Assembly: GCF_019278565.1 (NCBI RefSeq)
Contig: NZ_CP058988.1
Span: forward strand, 1,054,001 to 1,118,000
DNA: 64,000 nt
Direction: 5' to 3'
Source: Cellulophaga sp. HaHa_2_95
GTDB taxonomy: Bacteria > Bacteroidota > Bacteroidia > Flavobacteriales > Flavobacteriaceae
Below, piece after piece: positions 18,059 through 26,702 of this stretch. The notes beneath the pieces are model-generated. The model searched no databases. It was not told the DNA's origin and saw only the letters and a list, made by a program, of their open reading frames with translations. Positions within the stretch are counted from its first letter, which is position 1, and the number at the start of each line of letters is the position of its first letter. A program made the translations under genes and the position numbers.

Positions 18059-18425
18059 AAATTTTAATTTTAGTTGAATTTATCTTGAGTTATTAGGGTA
18101 AGCGAAATCATTAAGAGCTTTTAAATATTTAGTTTAATCTGATATTAAATATTCATTTTTTATCATTAAAATAGGTCTTTGATTATGAATTTTACTAATA
18201 AAAAGACCTGTAAATGCATATTTGTAATAAAAGTATTATGTTAAAACTATATTAATTTGTCATTTTTGATATTTAATTTATCATTTTTGACAATGCCAGG
18301 TAAACTATAACGTTGTAGTATATTTATTTAACAATTTGATTAATGATTTTAAAAGTCTGAGGGTAACATATTTTTTGTATTACCTTATAAATGTTAAAAT
18401 AATAGCTAATTCGTAAATCTTATTT
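18059..18425. other. Divergent control region between susC and the AraC-type gene
   Basis: This very AT-rich region has no ORF. It contains the 21-bp-period tandem repeat described separately (18252-18290). No CAAAnnTA sequence (the minus-strand -7 box) occurs in it, and no clear TAnnTTTG lies upstream of the plus-strand regulator gene. Both promoters are therefore non-canonical as far as can be seen. Confidence 0.55.
18252..18290. promoter_or_regulatory. Tandem direct repeat, candidate AraC-family operator
   Basis: The 18-mer TTAATTTGTCATTTTTGA at 18252-18269 recurs at 18273-18290 with a single change (G to A at position 8). The period is exactly 21 bp, two helical turns, so both copies face the same side of the helix, as in ara-type half-site pairs. 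It lies about 190 bp upstream of susC and 135 bp upstream of the regulator gene. Binding by the adjacent AraC-type protein is inferred, not shown. Confidence 0.55.
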
Positions 18426-19280
18426 ATGGAAAATTTTCAATGGAATTTTACTTCTAAAAAAGCAGTGAATGAACATGCTGTCACTATTCAGAGTTTAGAA
18501 TATTTAAAAAGTATTCCCGATAGGAGGAAAACAACTAGGGATTGGGGGGCTAGAGTAAAGTCTAAATATCATAAAATTATCTATATTAAAAATGGAAGTG
18601 GATTTTTCGAATCAGATAAAATTTTAAAACAAGAACTTTTTAAGGATACACTGTTAGTTATTTATCCAAATACTTGGTATAGATGCGTGCCGAATAGTAC
18701 ATCGTTATGGGAGGAGTATTCTGTAACTTTCAGAGGGAATTATATGGAATATTTAATAGAGAATGAGTTGTTTAATATGAATCAACAAGTGTATCAAATA
18801 GGTTATAATTACGAGATTGACTTGCAGTTTGAATCCTTAATTGCTATTTTGAAAAATAATTCTTCTAGTGAGGATGTAGGAGTGCAGTTTATTTTTATTG
18901 ATATTTTGAGGGTACTTTATTCTAATTTCTTAAAGAATAAAAATCAAATTTTCAGAAAAGAGAAAATAATAACTGATGTTGAAAGCTATATAAAAGAGCA
19001 TGTAAAATCTAAAATAGTTTTTGATGATGTTGCTCGAAAGTTTAATGTTAGTTATTCTTTGCTGCGAAAACTGTTTAAGGAAAAAACCAATATGACCTTA
19101 AAACAATACCATTTAATGCACCGGTTAAATAAGGCTAAGGATATGATAGCTGACAGTGATCTAAGTTTTTCAGAAATAGCGTTCCAGTGTGGTTTTGAAA
19201 ATCTCCAGTCATTTTCAAAAACTTTTAGAGCTAAAGAAGATACTACTCCAAGTGCTTTTAGGAGGATAAGAGCGCTTTAA
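18426..19280 (+). CDS. AraC-family transcriptional regulator
   Basis: The 284-residue protein has an N-terminal sensor region of about 180 residues with cupin-like character (KIIYIKNGSGFFE, TWYRCVPN) and a C-terminal double helix-turn-helix of about 95 residues. The second HTH carries the family signature LSFSEIAFQCGFENLQSFSKTFR. The first HTH is VFDDVARKFNVSYSLLRKLFKE. There is no membrane segment, so it is a cytoplasmic one-component regulator rather than a hybrid two-component system. It is transcribed divergently from susC and probably controls that operon through the shared region. It is convergent with the heme-VCBS gene, whose end lies 50 bp away. Confidence 0.92.
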   Translation: MENFQWNFTSKKAVNEHAVTIQSLEYLKSIPDRRKTTRDWGARVKSKYHKIIYIKNGSGFFESDKILKQELFKDTLLVIYPNTWYRCVPNSTSLWEEYSVTFRGNYMEYLIENELFNMNQQVYQIGYNYEIDLQFESLIAILKNNSSSEDVGVQFIFIDILRVLYSNFLKNKNQIFRKEKIITDVESYIKEHVKSKIVFDDVARKFNVSYSLLRKLFKEKTNMTLKQYHLMHRLNKAKDMIADSDLSFSEIAFQCGFENLQSFSKTFRAKEDTTPSAFRRIRAL

Positions 19281-19330
19281 ACTAGCGTTTGTAGTGTGGT
19301 ACCCGATGACTATAAGTTGTGATTTTAGGT

Positions 19331-20812
19331 TTAAAATTCTGGAGTTATAATGACTGCTTCTACAAAGTTGTAATTAGGATCAGGATTAGCCTGAAACTCA
19401 AAATTTCCAAGGTAGATTTCTTTAATATTGTCTTGATTTGCATCACCTAGTCTCATGGTCATCGGGCGAATTTCAGGAAGCTCAGGATGTGCTATTTTAA
19501 ATTTAAAATTACCTTCATTGATGAAGTAGAGGACTTGCTCCGTTTTTCTAAACTCCGGCTCAACAAAAAATGAGGAGGAAACTAAGTCAGGAAGGCCATC
19601 CTGATTCAAATCTACCTCTAAAAGATTTGTAGCTCCATAAGACGAGAAAAAATAAACTTCGTTCCATGTTCTATTCTGGTTTTCAAAAACACGTATGCCG
19701 TGAAAACTCTTCTTTACAATGCTGTAATCAGCATTGTCTCCATTTGCCATAATTAGCTCTTCTTTACCGTCACTGTTGAGGTCTGCAAGGAGAAAAAAGC
19801 TTGAGCCGTGGTGCGGAGGAAAGTCTAGTATAGTAGTTTCTTTGAAATTAGCATTACCATCATTTATAAATAAGCTGATACGTTCTTTTGCTTGGGTTGT
19901 TAACGCGTAAAAGTCCATCTGACCATCATTGTTTACATCTCTCAATACAAAGTTTCTAGCGCCAGGATTTGTTGCTATGATTTTTCGTTCTTTTGATTTT
20001 CCATCTACTAGGGTTATCTGGCCTGTATAATTACCAAATTCAGCGATTAAATAATCTTTAATACTATCATTATTTAAATCGACATGTTCAAAATCTACAG
20101 GTCTATGAAGTTTATCAATGATCAGTTGTTGGTTTTTAAAATCAGCATCAAACTCATGAAGACTCCCTAGTTTTTTCTGAGTAGGGTTCATATTACCGCC
20201 AATGCAGAGCACGCTATTGGTTTTGATTTGGACTACAGGGCTTGGTAGTTGTATGTTGTGTTTCTTTTTGGTAGCTAAGTCAGTTACTTTTAATTGCCCT
20301 AAAACAGTAGCTGTCATGAGCTGATGATCATGAACGCCAAAATAGGTTGTTAATCCCTGTTTTTGATCCAAATTTTTGAGGAGCTCCACTGAGGATGTTT
20401 GTAAGTGGTTTTCAGCTTTAGTCTTTTGAGCTGAGGGTTTGCTAGGGGAATTATCAATATAAAAATTTTCAATTAATAACCATTCTTCATTGGAGAGCAT
20501 TGGGCTGATCGCGTAAACACCCTTCTCTGCTAAGTTGATGTATTCATCATAACCAATTTTGGAAACGATGGACTTCTGATCACCTAAGCCCATCCTGTTT
20601 TTCATTTCCGGTAGAAGTGTGTTTTTCCAAATAGTTTGAGGAAGTACATTAGGTTCTGGGTACAAATGGCAACTTGCGCAATACATTTTTGAAAGTTCTT
20701 GTCCTGTTTTTGGCTTTTGGGTTCTTTCAGGAAAATCAAATTTCAAGTAAATAAAGCCTATGATGATGCAAAAAGAGGTGAAAACTAAAATATATATTTT
20801 TGAGTTCTTCAT
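19331..20812 (-). CDS. VCBS-repeat protein with N-terminal cytochrome c-like motif
   Basis: The 493-residue protein has one N-terminal membrane segment (residues 6-23) acting as a signal anchor. A heme-attachment motif follows, Cys45-Ala-Ser-Cys48-His49, with PEP residues behind it. From about residue 150 it carries FG-GAP/VCBS repeats with loops such as DLNNDSIKDY, DVNNDGQMDF, DLNSDGKEEL and DLNQDGLPDL, predicting a beta-propeller. If heme is attached, the protein is a monoheme c-type fused to a propeller, suggesting a redox or sensing role outside the cytoplasm. It flanks the susCD block on the far side of the AraC-type gene. The distal heme ligand is not identifiable by eye. Confidence 0.78.
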   Translation of the reverse strand: MKNSKIYILVFTSFCIIIGFIYLKFDFPERTQKPKTGQELSKMYCASCHLYPEPNVLPQTIWKNTLLPEMKNRMGLGDQKSIVSKIGYDEYINLAEKGVYAISPMLSNEEWLLIENFYIDNSPSKPSAQKTKAENHLQTSSVELLKNLDQKQGLTTYFGVHDHQLMTATVLGQLKVTDLATKKKHNIQLPSPVVQIKTNSVLCIGGNMNPTQKKLGSLHEFDADFKNQQLIIDKLHRPVDFEHVDLNNDSIKDYLIAEFGNYTGQITLVDGKSKERKIIATNPGARNFVLRDVNNDGQMDFYALTTQAKERISLFINDGNANFKETTILDFPPHHGSSFFLLADLNSDGKEELIMANGDNADYSIVKKSFHGIRVFENQNRTWNEVYFFSSYGATNLLEVDLNQDGLPDLVSSSFFVEPEFRKTEQVLYFINEGNFKFKIAHPELPEIRPMTMRLGDANQDNIKEIYLGNFEFQANPDPNYNFVEAVIITPEF

Positions 20813-20852
20813 ATTTTATATAAATATATGGCTCATTTTCAGTTTTTTATAC

Positions 20853-20884
20853 AAAAAAACCCAAACATTTCTGTTTGGGTTTTT
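20853..20884. terminator. Bidirectional intrinsic terminator after tRNA-Phe
   Basis: The stem AACCCAAACA / TGTTTGGGTT (20858-20867 with 20872-20881) has a 4-nt loop TTTC and A/T runs on both sides. It lies 5 bp beyond the 3' end of the minus-strand tRNA and serves as its terminator. Confidence 0.85.
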
Positions 20885-20888
20885 GTTG

Positions 20889-20961
20889 TGGTGCCTCCAG
20901 GAATCGAACCAGGGACACATGGATTTTCAGTCCATTGCTCTACCAACTGAGCTAAGGCACC
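20889..20961 (-). tRNA. tRNA-Phe(GAA)
   Basis: The minus strand folds as a 73-nt tRNA. The acceptor GGTGCCT pairs with AGGCACC, the D-arm region is TAGCTCAGTTGGTAGAGC, and the anticodon stem ATGGA/TCCAT encloses loop CTGAAAA with anticodon GAA. The T-arm contains GGTTCGATTCC. The discriminator base is A and the CCA end is not encoded (CAA follows). A promoter lies directly upstream and a terminator directly downstream, so it is a single-gene unit. Confidence 0.96.
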
Positions 20962-20979
20962 AATGCCGTTAAGCGGCTG

Positions 20980-21010
20980 CAAATATAATTTCTATTTTCC
21001 GATATCCAAA
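20980..21010 (-). promoter_or_regulatory. Promoter of tRNA-Phe
   Basis: On the minus strand a -7 box TATATTTG (20980-20987) and a -33 TTTG (21007-21010) are spaced by 19 nt, an excellent match to the Bacteroidota consensus. Transcription should start some 10-15 nt before the mature tRNA 5' end at 20961. Confidence 0.75.
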
Positions 21011-21063
21011 TAAAAAATGAAAAAAATGTGAAAAGTTTTTTTGTAATTTCAGAACTTTGAGGC

Positions 21064-21792
21064 ATGAACCTAATAATAGACGCAGGTAACAGCTTAATTA
21101 AAATTTCTATTTTTCTTGATAAAACAGAAATTCATCACGAACAATTCGCAATTTCAGAATTTGTAATGCGGATAAAACAAGTTTTTGGAGCCTATCCGAA
21201 CATCACAAATGCGATTATATCGTCTGTAGGTGCTCTGGATAAAAAAGATATGGCAGTGGTTTCACTGTTTTGTGAGGTACATCAATTAACAAACAAAACA
21301 AAAACACCATTTAAAAATTCTTATGCTACACCAGAAACTTTGGGCGTGGATCGTATCGCATTGGCAACGGCAGCATTTTATCATAATCCAAGTGGGAATA
21401 CTTTGGTTATTGATGCTGGGACGTGTATTACGTATGACATGGTAAATGATTATGGGGAGTATATTGGCGGAGCCATTTCACCAGGGATACAAATGCGGTA
21501 TAAGGCCTTGCATCAACAAACAGCAAAATTACCACAGCTAGAAAAAGAAGATTTAATAGATTTTATTGGTAATTCTACACAAACGTGTATTCATAGTGGT
21601 GTGGTGAATGGTGTTTCGGTTGAAGTAAACGGAATAATTGAACAATATAATCATCGATTTAATAATTTAACAGTTATTTTAACAGGAGGTGATGCGCTAT
21701 TTTTGTCAAAACGAACAAAAAATACCATATTTGCCAATCCAAAATTTCTCCTCGAAGGGTTAAATTGTTTATTGGAATACAATAAAAAGTAA
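21064..21792 (+). CDS. coaX: Type III pantothenate kinase
   Basis: The enzyme phosphorylates pantothenate in the first step of coenzyme A synthesis. The 242-residue length is normal. The ASKHA-fold phosphate motif MNLIIDAGNSLIK sits at the N-terminus. LGVDRIALATAAF, VIDAGTCITYD and GGAISPGIQMR are type III signatures. No type I or II motif is present. It is the first gene of a plus-strand run of envelope genes, and its stop codon directly abuts the next start (21793). The ATG at 21064 begins the conserved motif, so the start is secure. Confidence 0.95.
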   Translation: MNLIIDAGNSLIKISIFLDKTEIHHEQFAISEFVMRIKQVFGAYPNITNAIISSVGALDKKDMAVVSLFCEVHQLTNKTKTPFKNSYATPETLGVDRIALATAAFYHNPSGNTLVIDAGTCITYDMVNDYGEYIGGAISPGIQMRYKALHQQTAKLPQLEKEDLIDFIGNSTQTCIHSGVVNGVSVEVNGIIEQYNHRFNNLTVILTGGDALFLSKRTKNTIFANPKFLLEGLNCLLEYNKK

Positions 21793-23055
21793 ATGATTAA
21801 TAAAATTTTTGTTGCAATAGTGCTCTTAAGCTCAATAGGGTTAAGCGCTCAGAACGGAACTGTTTCTCCATATTCTTATTTTGGTTTAGGAGATACCAGA
21901 AATTTAGGAACAGTAGATAATCAAATGATGGGGGGCATTAGTATGGTTGGTGATAGTATTCACATTAACCTAAAAAATCCTGCTGCTTATAGTAAGTTAA
22001 TGTTAACGACCTATGCTGCAGGGATATCCTATAACAATATTGGTTTAAAAACTTCAGATGCTAGTCAAAGTACGTCTGTAACAAATTTAGATTATTTGTC
22101 TATCGGCGTGCCATTAGGTAAAGGTTTTGGTATGGGCTTTGGTTTAATGCCTTTTACTTCTGTAGGGTATGATCTAGAAACTTCTACTACGGTTGATGAT
22201 GTAACCATCATTAATAACTATGCAGGTGACGGTGGTTTAAATAGAGTTTATTTCTCATTGGGTTACCAATTGTTAGATGATATATCTATAGGGGCTACTG
22301 TAAATTATAATTTTGGAACTATTAATTCTACACGGGTTCAAACATCATCTGATGCTCAATATGGTGCTCTAGATAGCAGAGAAACGCAAGTAGGTGGTTT
22401 TGATTTTAATTATTCAATTAATTATACGCCTAAAATTTCCGAAAAATATACTTTGTATACGACTATTGGAGTGGATACTCAAATAAATCTAAATGCTGAG
22501 AATTCTCAATCAATAGGTTCTTTTTCTAGGGTTACAGGTCAAGAAATAGAAGTAGTGGATGTAAACTTAGATGCACAATCTAGAAAGTTTGCTCCAGTGA
22601 GAATACCAACTAAGACTACCTTAGGAGTTGGTATTGGAGAAGATTTAAAATGGTTTTTAGGGGCCGAATATACCTTCCAAGAGTTGAGTACGTATAGAAA
22701 TGACTTCTTTGAAGTAGACAATTTAACCTATAACGATGCAAGTGGTTTTGCAATAGGAGGATATTTTGTTCCAGAGTATAATTCTTTTACAAGTTACTAT
22801 AAGAGAATTACTTACAGGGCTGGTTTACGGGTTTCTCAGACAGGTTTAGAGATAAATAATGAAGACATAAATGATTTTGGCATAACTTTTGGAACTGGAT
22901 TACCACTGGGCAGAGATATCTCTAATCTTAATATCGGTTTTGAAATCGGAAAAAGAGGAACTATCGATGCTGGTTTGATCAAAGAAAATTATTTTAAAGT
23001 AAACATTGGACTATCTTTAAACGATAGATGGTTCAGAAAAAGAAAGATTAATTAA
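21793..23055 (+). CDS. Outer membrane beta-barrel protein, FadL-like by appearance
   Basis: The 420-residue protein has a signal peptide ending near GLSAQ. An N-terminal segment (YSYFGLGDTRNLGT, SIHINLKNPAAYSKL) resembles the hatch region of FadL-type barrels. Alternating hydrophobic strands fill the rest, and the C-terminus shows the strand pattern FKVNIGLSLNDRWF. It begins at the base after the coaX stop and lies 17 bp before the TPR gene. No substrate can be named; the FadL comparison is by general layout only. Confidence 0.7.
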   Translation: MINKIFVAIVLLSSIGLSAQNGTVSPYSYFGLGDTRNLGTVDNQMMGGISMVGDSIHINLKNPAAYSKLMLTTYAAGISYNNIGLKTSDASQSTSVTNLDYLSIGVPLGKGFGMGFGLMPFTSVGYDLETSTTVDDVTIINNYAGDGGLNRVYFSLGYQLLDDISIGATVNYNFGTINSTRVQTSSDAQYGALDSRETQVGGFDFNYSINYTPKISEKYTLYTTIGVDTQINLNAENSQSIGSFSRVTGQEIEVVDVNLDAQSRKFAPVRIPTKTTLGVGIGEDLKWFLGAEYTFQELSTYRNDFFEVDNLTYNDASGFAIGGYFVPEYNSFTSYYKRITYRAGLRVSQTGLEINNEDINDFGITFGTGLPLGRDISNLNIGFEIGKRGTIDAGLIKENYFKVNIGLSLNDRWFRKRKIN

Positions 23056-23072
23056 CCATTAAATACTAGATT

Positions 23073-24440
23073 ATGAAAAAGAAGTTTTACATCGTAGCCC
23101 TTGCGGTTTTAGGCTTTGTAGGAACAATGTCGGCTCAAAACAATCCGGAATGTACAACAAACCTGTCTATATACTCAGAGCACGTAAAAGTTAAGAATTA
23201 TGAAGCGGCATACACACCATGGAAAATGGTTTATGATAACTGCCCAAGTTTACACAAAGCAAATTTTGCTTATGGTGAAAGAATTTTAAATTATAAAATT
23301 GAAAAAGCAACAGGAGCTGAAAAAGAAGGTTTCTTTAAAGACTTGATGGATCTTTATGATGCTAGTTTGGTTCACTTCCCTTCTAATTTTACAGTAGCAG
23401 GTGTTGCTGCAGATAAGGGTATTGCTATGTATGATAACAAAATGGGTTCTGAGCAAGAAATCTTTGATGTATTAGACAAAGGCTTTACTCAGGATAAAGC
23501 AAATTTTAGCAATCCAAAAGCATTGTATATCTACTTTACGGAATTAGTAGAATTACATAATGCAGGATCAAAAGACTTACAAGAAGTTTTTGATACATAC
23601 GATAATGTAATGGAGCAAATTAGCGTAGAGAATAAGAAGTTAACAGATCGTATTGAGCAATTATTACCAAAAGAAGACGCAGGGACTATTACTTCTAAAG
23701 AAAAGAGAATTTTAGCAGCAGCTTCTCAAAATTCAGAAAATTACGGTAAAATTGAAGGTAGTATTGATTCTAAACTAGGTGCTTTGGCAGACTGTTCTAA
23801 TTTAATTCCTCTTTACCAAAAGAATTTTGAAGAAAAGAAAAGTGATATCACTTGGGTAAAAAGAGCGGTGAACAGAATGTTCAACAAAGAATGTACTGAT
23901 GATCCAATGTTTAAGAAATTATTAGATGCACAATTGGCAATGGAGCCAACGGCAGATTTATATGTATACTTAGGGTATTTAGAGATGAAGGCTAATAAGA
24001 CTAGCTCAGCAGTTTCTTACTTTAATAAAGCAGTAGATTTAGAAACGGATAAGTACAAGAAATCAGATTTATTATACAAAATAGCAACTAGTTATTCTAG
24101 AAGTAGTAGATCTAATGCTAGAAGTTATGCTCAGAAAGCAATTGATGCTAACTCTTCTAACGGTAAGGCTTATTTATTGATAGCAACATTATATGCTAAC
24201 AGTGCTAATGATTGTGGTGCAACTGCTTTCGATAAAAGAGCAATGTATTGGAAAGCTGCAGAAATTGCAAGACAAGCAGGAAGAGTTGATCCTTCTTTAA
24301 GTGGTAGATCTAGCCAGGCGGTAACTAGTTACATGTCTAAAGCGCCATCAAAAGAAATGATATTTAGTTCAGGAATGGCAGGTAAAACTGTTACCTTTAA
24401 CTGTTGGGTAGGTGGTAGCGTAAAAGTGCCTAATCTATAA
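23073..24440 (+). CDS. Secreted tetratricopeptide-repeat protein
   Basis: The 455-residue protein has a signal peptide ending near TMSAQ. Helical repeats follow; the clearest TPR units are around residues 300-390 (YVYLGYLEMKANKTSSAVSYF, LLYKIATSYS, AYLLIATLYANSAN). Four or more cysteines are spread through the mature part, which would be periplasmic. It lies between the barrel gene and lptC and ends 1 bp before lptC, so the genes are probably co-transcribed. Such proteins are conserved at this position in flavobacteria, but I know of no defined function. A scaffold role in envelope assembly is inference. Confidence 0.75.
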   Translation: MKKKFYIVALAVLGFVGTMSAQNNPECTTNLSIYSEHVKVKNYEAAYTPWKMVYDNCPSLHKANFAYGERILNYKIEKATGAEKEGFFKDLMDLYDASLVHFPSNFTVAGVAADKGIAMYDNKMGSEQEIFDVLDKGFTQDKANFSNPKALYIYFTELVELHNAGSKDLQEVFDTYDNVMEQISVENKKLTDRIEQLLPKEDAGTITSKEKRILAAASQNSENYGKIEGSIDSKLGALADCSNLIPLYQKNFEEKKSDITWVKRAVNRMFNKECTDDPMFKKLLDAQLAMEPTADLYVYLGYLEMKANKTSSAVSYFNKAVDLETDKYKKSDLLYKIATSYSRSSRSNARSYAQKAIDANSSNGKAYLLIATLYANSANDCGATAFDKRAMYWKAAEIARQAGRVDPSLSGRSSQAVTSYMSKAPSKEMIFSSGMAGKTVTFNCWVGGSVKVPNL

Positions 24441-24441
24441 G

Positions 24442-25056
24442 ATGATAAAAAATAAAGTATTTACATTTAAAAGCATTGCTGTGGTTTACACCATGGCAAT
24501 GCTTTTTTTTGCTTGTTCAGACGATTATGAAAGAGTCGGAGAAGAAGCTAAAAAGAATTTGTACCCGCAAGGAGTTGCGGAAAATTACAAGTTAGTATAC
24601 ACAGAGGCAAAAGAAGTTTTGTCAAGTGAGGAGGTATCTAAAAGTAATAAGATTGCTGTATTGACCGGAGAAATTAGTGAGGACTTTGAAAACCTCTCTT
24701 TTCCGCACCGTACTTTTCCAAAAGGAATACGTGTTGAGTTTTTTGATAAAGACGGTAATAAAAGCGTAATTTTGTCTGATTATGCCATAATTTATTCCGG
24801 CACTAGCGTTATAGATTTGCAGGGTAATGTAGTGATAGAGATGCAAGATGGTAAGCGCTTAGAAACAACGCAGTTATATTACGATCAGCAAAACGAGTGG
24901 ATTTTTACGCAAGAAAAGTTTAAGTTTTCTGATGAGAAAGACGGAACACTTATTCATGGAATGGGAATGGATTTCAATAGAGATTTTACCAATTTAAGTG
25001 CGCATAAGACAGGAGACGGATACAAAATAATAAAAGATAAAGAAATAGATGGTTAA
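24442..25056 (+). CDS. lptC: LPS export protein LptC (lipoprotein form)
   Basis: LptC passes lipopolysaccharide from the LptB2FG transporter to LptA in the periplasm. The 204-residue protein has a hydrophobic N-terminus with a lipobox-like LFFAC, so it may be lipid-anchored rather than a bitopic membrane protein as in enterobacteria. The beta-jellyroll region shows repeats of the OstA type, such as GIRVEFFDKDGNKSVILSDYA, split by DLQGNVVIEMQDGKRLET and a final AHKTGDGYKI. It overlaps the following small gene by 8 bp. Confidence 0.85.
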   Translation: MIKNKVFTFKSIAVVYTMAMLFFACSDDYERVGEEAKKNLYPQGVAENYKLVYTEAKEVLSSEEVSKSNKIAVLTGEISEDFENLSFPHRTFPKGIRVEFFDKDGNKSVILSDYAIIYSGTSVIDLQGNVVIEMQDGKRLETTQLYYDQQNEWIFTQEKFKFSDEKDGTLIHGMGMDFNRDFTNLSAHKTGDGYKIIKDKEIDG

Positions 25057-25252
25057 GATTTTTAAGTTTACGGAATACTTATATTTAGTAGTTGCATTTT
25101 TCTCTTTGTACCGTATTTATACAGACTGGAATGAGAACCGTGAATTCGCTTACTTATTTATTTTTTTTGCAATCATGTCTATTGGCATGTTTTTCTTTAG
25201 AAGAAGCTACCGTAAAAAATTTGAAAAACACAAACAAAACCAAAATCAATAA
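25049..25252 (+). CDS. Small inner-membrane protein in the lptC operon
   Basis: The 67-residue product has two predicted membrane helices (about 8-22 and 34-51) and a strongly basic C-terminal tail (RRSYRKKFEKHKQNQNQ) that should face the cytoplasm. Its start overlaps lptC by 8 bp and its stop lies 2 bp before the next gene, so it is tightly embedded in the operon, which argues that it is a real gene. I do not recognise a named family. Confidence 0.75.
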   Translation: MVKIFKFTEYLYLVVAFFSLYRIYTDWNENREFAYLFIFFAIMSIGMFFFRRSYRKKFEKHKQNQNQ

Positions 25253-25254
25253 TT

Positions 25255-26544
25255 TTGGGAACCTCAATTGTTATCATAATTTTTTGTTTAATTCTTTCTG
25301 CCTTTTTTTCAGGTATGGAGATTGCTTTTATTTCTGCGAACAAAATTCACATTGAAATAGAGAAAAAGCAAGATGGTTTTCTGGCTAAGATACTTACTAG
25401 ATTAACCAAAAAGCCTTCTAAATTTATTGCCACCATGTTAATCGGGAACAACATAGCGCTTGTTGTATATGGTTTTTATATGGGTGATTTATTGATGTTA
25501 TGGTTTCAGGGTTTTGGTACCTTTGAGAGTGTTATTTTTAAAACCTTATTTCAAGATTTCAGTTTGCTAACGCAGACAGTTATTTCTACATTGGTTATTT
25601 TGCTAACGGCAGAATTTTTGCCTAAAGTGCTTTTTCAAATATATTCAAACAGCCTGCTTAAAGCTTTAGCCTTACCTGCGTATTTGTTTTACCTTCTTTT
25701 TTCGTTTATTTCGGAATTTGTTATTAAGATTTCAGATATTATCCTGAAAGTTTTTTTTAAGACTGATGGCGATGAGGTACAATTAGCCTTTAGTAAAATA
25801 GAATTAGGGGATTATATCACGGAACAGATGGAAACCGTAGAGAAAGAGGATGAGGTAGATTCTGAAATTCAAATATTTCAAAATGCTTTAGAATTTGCAG
25901 CCGTAAAGGCTAGAGATGTTATGATTCCTAGAACAGAGATTGAAGCTGTTGAGATTCATGAGTCTCCAAAAAATCTAACCAAAAGATTTTCGGATACAGG
26001 GTATTCTAAAATTTTAATTTATAAGGATACGGTAGATAATATTATAGGTTATGTACATTCTTATGAGCTTTTTAATAAGCCAAAAACTATAAAAAGCATT
26101 TTAATGCCGGTAGAGTTTGTGCCAGAAACAATGCTTATTAGTGATATTTTAAGTAGTCTTACCAAAAAACGAAAGAGTATTGCAGTGGTGTTAGATGAGT
26201 ATGGAGGTACCTCTGGTATCATGACGGTAGAAGATATCGTAGAAGAGCTCTTTGGTGAAATTGAGGATGAGCATGATTCTACAGATTTGTTTGAAGAACA
26301 GGTGTCAGAATCGTTTTATAAATTCTCTGCGCGTTTAGATGTTGATTACATCAATGAGAATTATAGATTAGAGCTGCCTGAAAGTGATGAGTACGGCACC
26401 TTGGGAGGTTTAATCGTGAATGAAACAGGGGAAATTCCTGATAAAGATTCTCAAATAAAAATTAATAACTTCTTATTTACGGTCTTGGAAGTATCTAGTA
26501 CTAAGATTGATTTAGTTTCCTTGGAAATTTTAGACAAAGATTAA
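25255..26544 (+). CDS. CNNM/HlyC-type protein (DUF21, CBS pair, CorC_HlyC)
   Basis: The 429-residue product has an N-terminal DUF21 membrane domain (IVIIIFCLILSAFFSGMEIAF and further segments to about 165), two CBS motifs (RDVMIPRTEIEAV; KRKSIAVVLDEYGGTSGIMT) and a C-terminal CorC_HlyC transport-associated domain (EYGTLGGLIV). Family members export divalent cations; flavobacterial GldE is a related protein needed for gliding, but this gene is not next to gldD. The start is a TTG only 2 bp after the previous stop. It is preferred because the conserved first DUF21 helix begins there and the next ATG would cut it off. Confidence 0.85.
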   Translation: MGTSIVIIIFCLILSAFFSGMEIAFISANKIHIEIEKKQDGFLAKILTRLTKKPSKFIATMLIGNNIALVVYGFYMGDLLMLWFQGFGTFESVIFKTLFQDFSLLTQTVISTLVILLTAEFLPKVLFQIYSNSLLKALALPAYLFYLLFSFISEFVIKISDIILKVFFKTDGDEVQLAFSKIELGDYITEQMETVEKEDEVDSEIQIFQNALEFAAVKARDVMIPRTEIEAVEIHESPKNLTKRFSDTGYSKILIYKDTVDNIIGYVHSYELFNKPKTIKSILMPVEFVPETMLISDILSSLTKKRKSIAVVLDEYGGTSGIMTVEDIVEELFGEIEDEHDSTDLFEEQVSESFYKFSARLDVDYINENYRLELPESDEYGTLGGLIVNETGEIPDKDSQIKINNFLFTVLEVSSTKIDLVSLEILDKD

Positions 26545-26702
26545 CTACTGTTTTTTATAAATCATTTTACTTCTTAAAGCCTGTGCCATTCTAATCACTT
26601 GATAACACTATGGTTAAGCGGTTTTATTTTAATATTTTTTTGTCTTTAGTATTTGAAAGAAAAATGGTATTTTCGTCGCCTGATATAAATTAGTATAATA
26701 TA

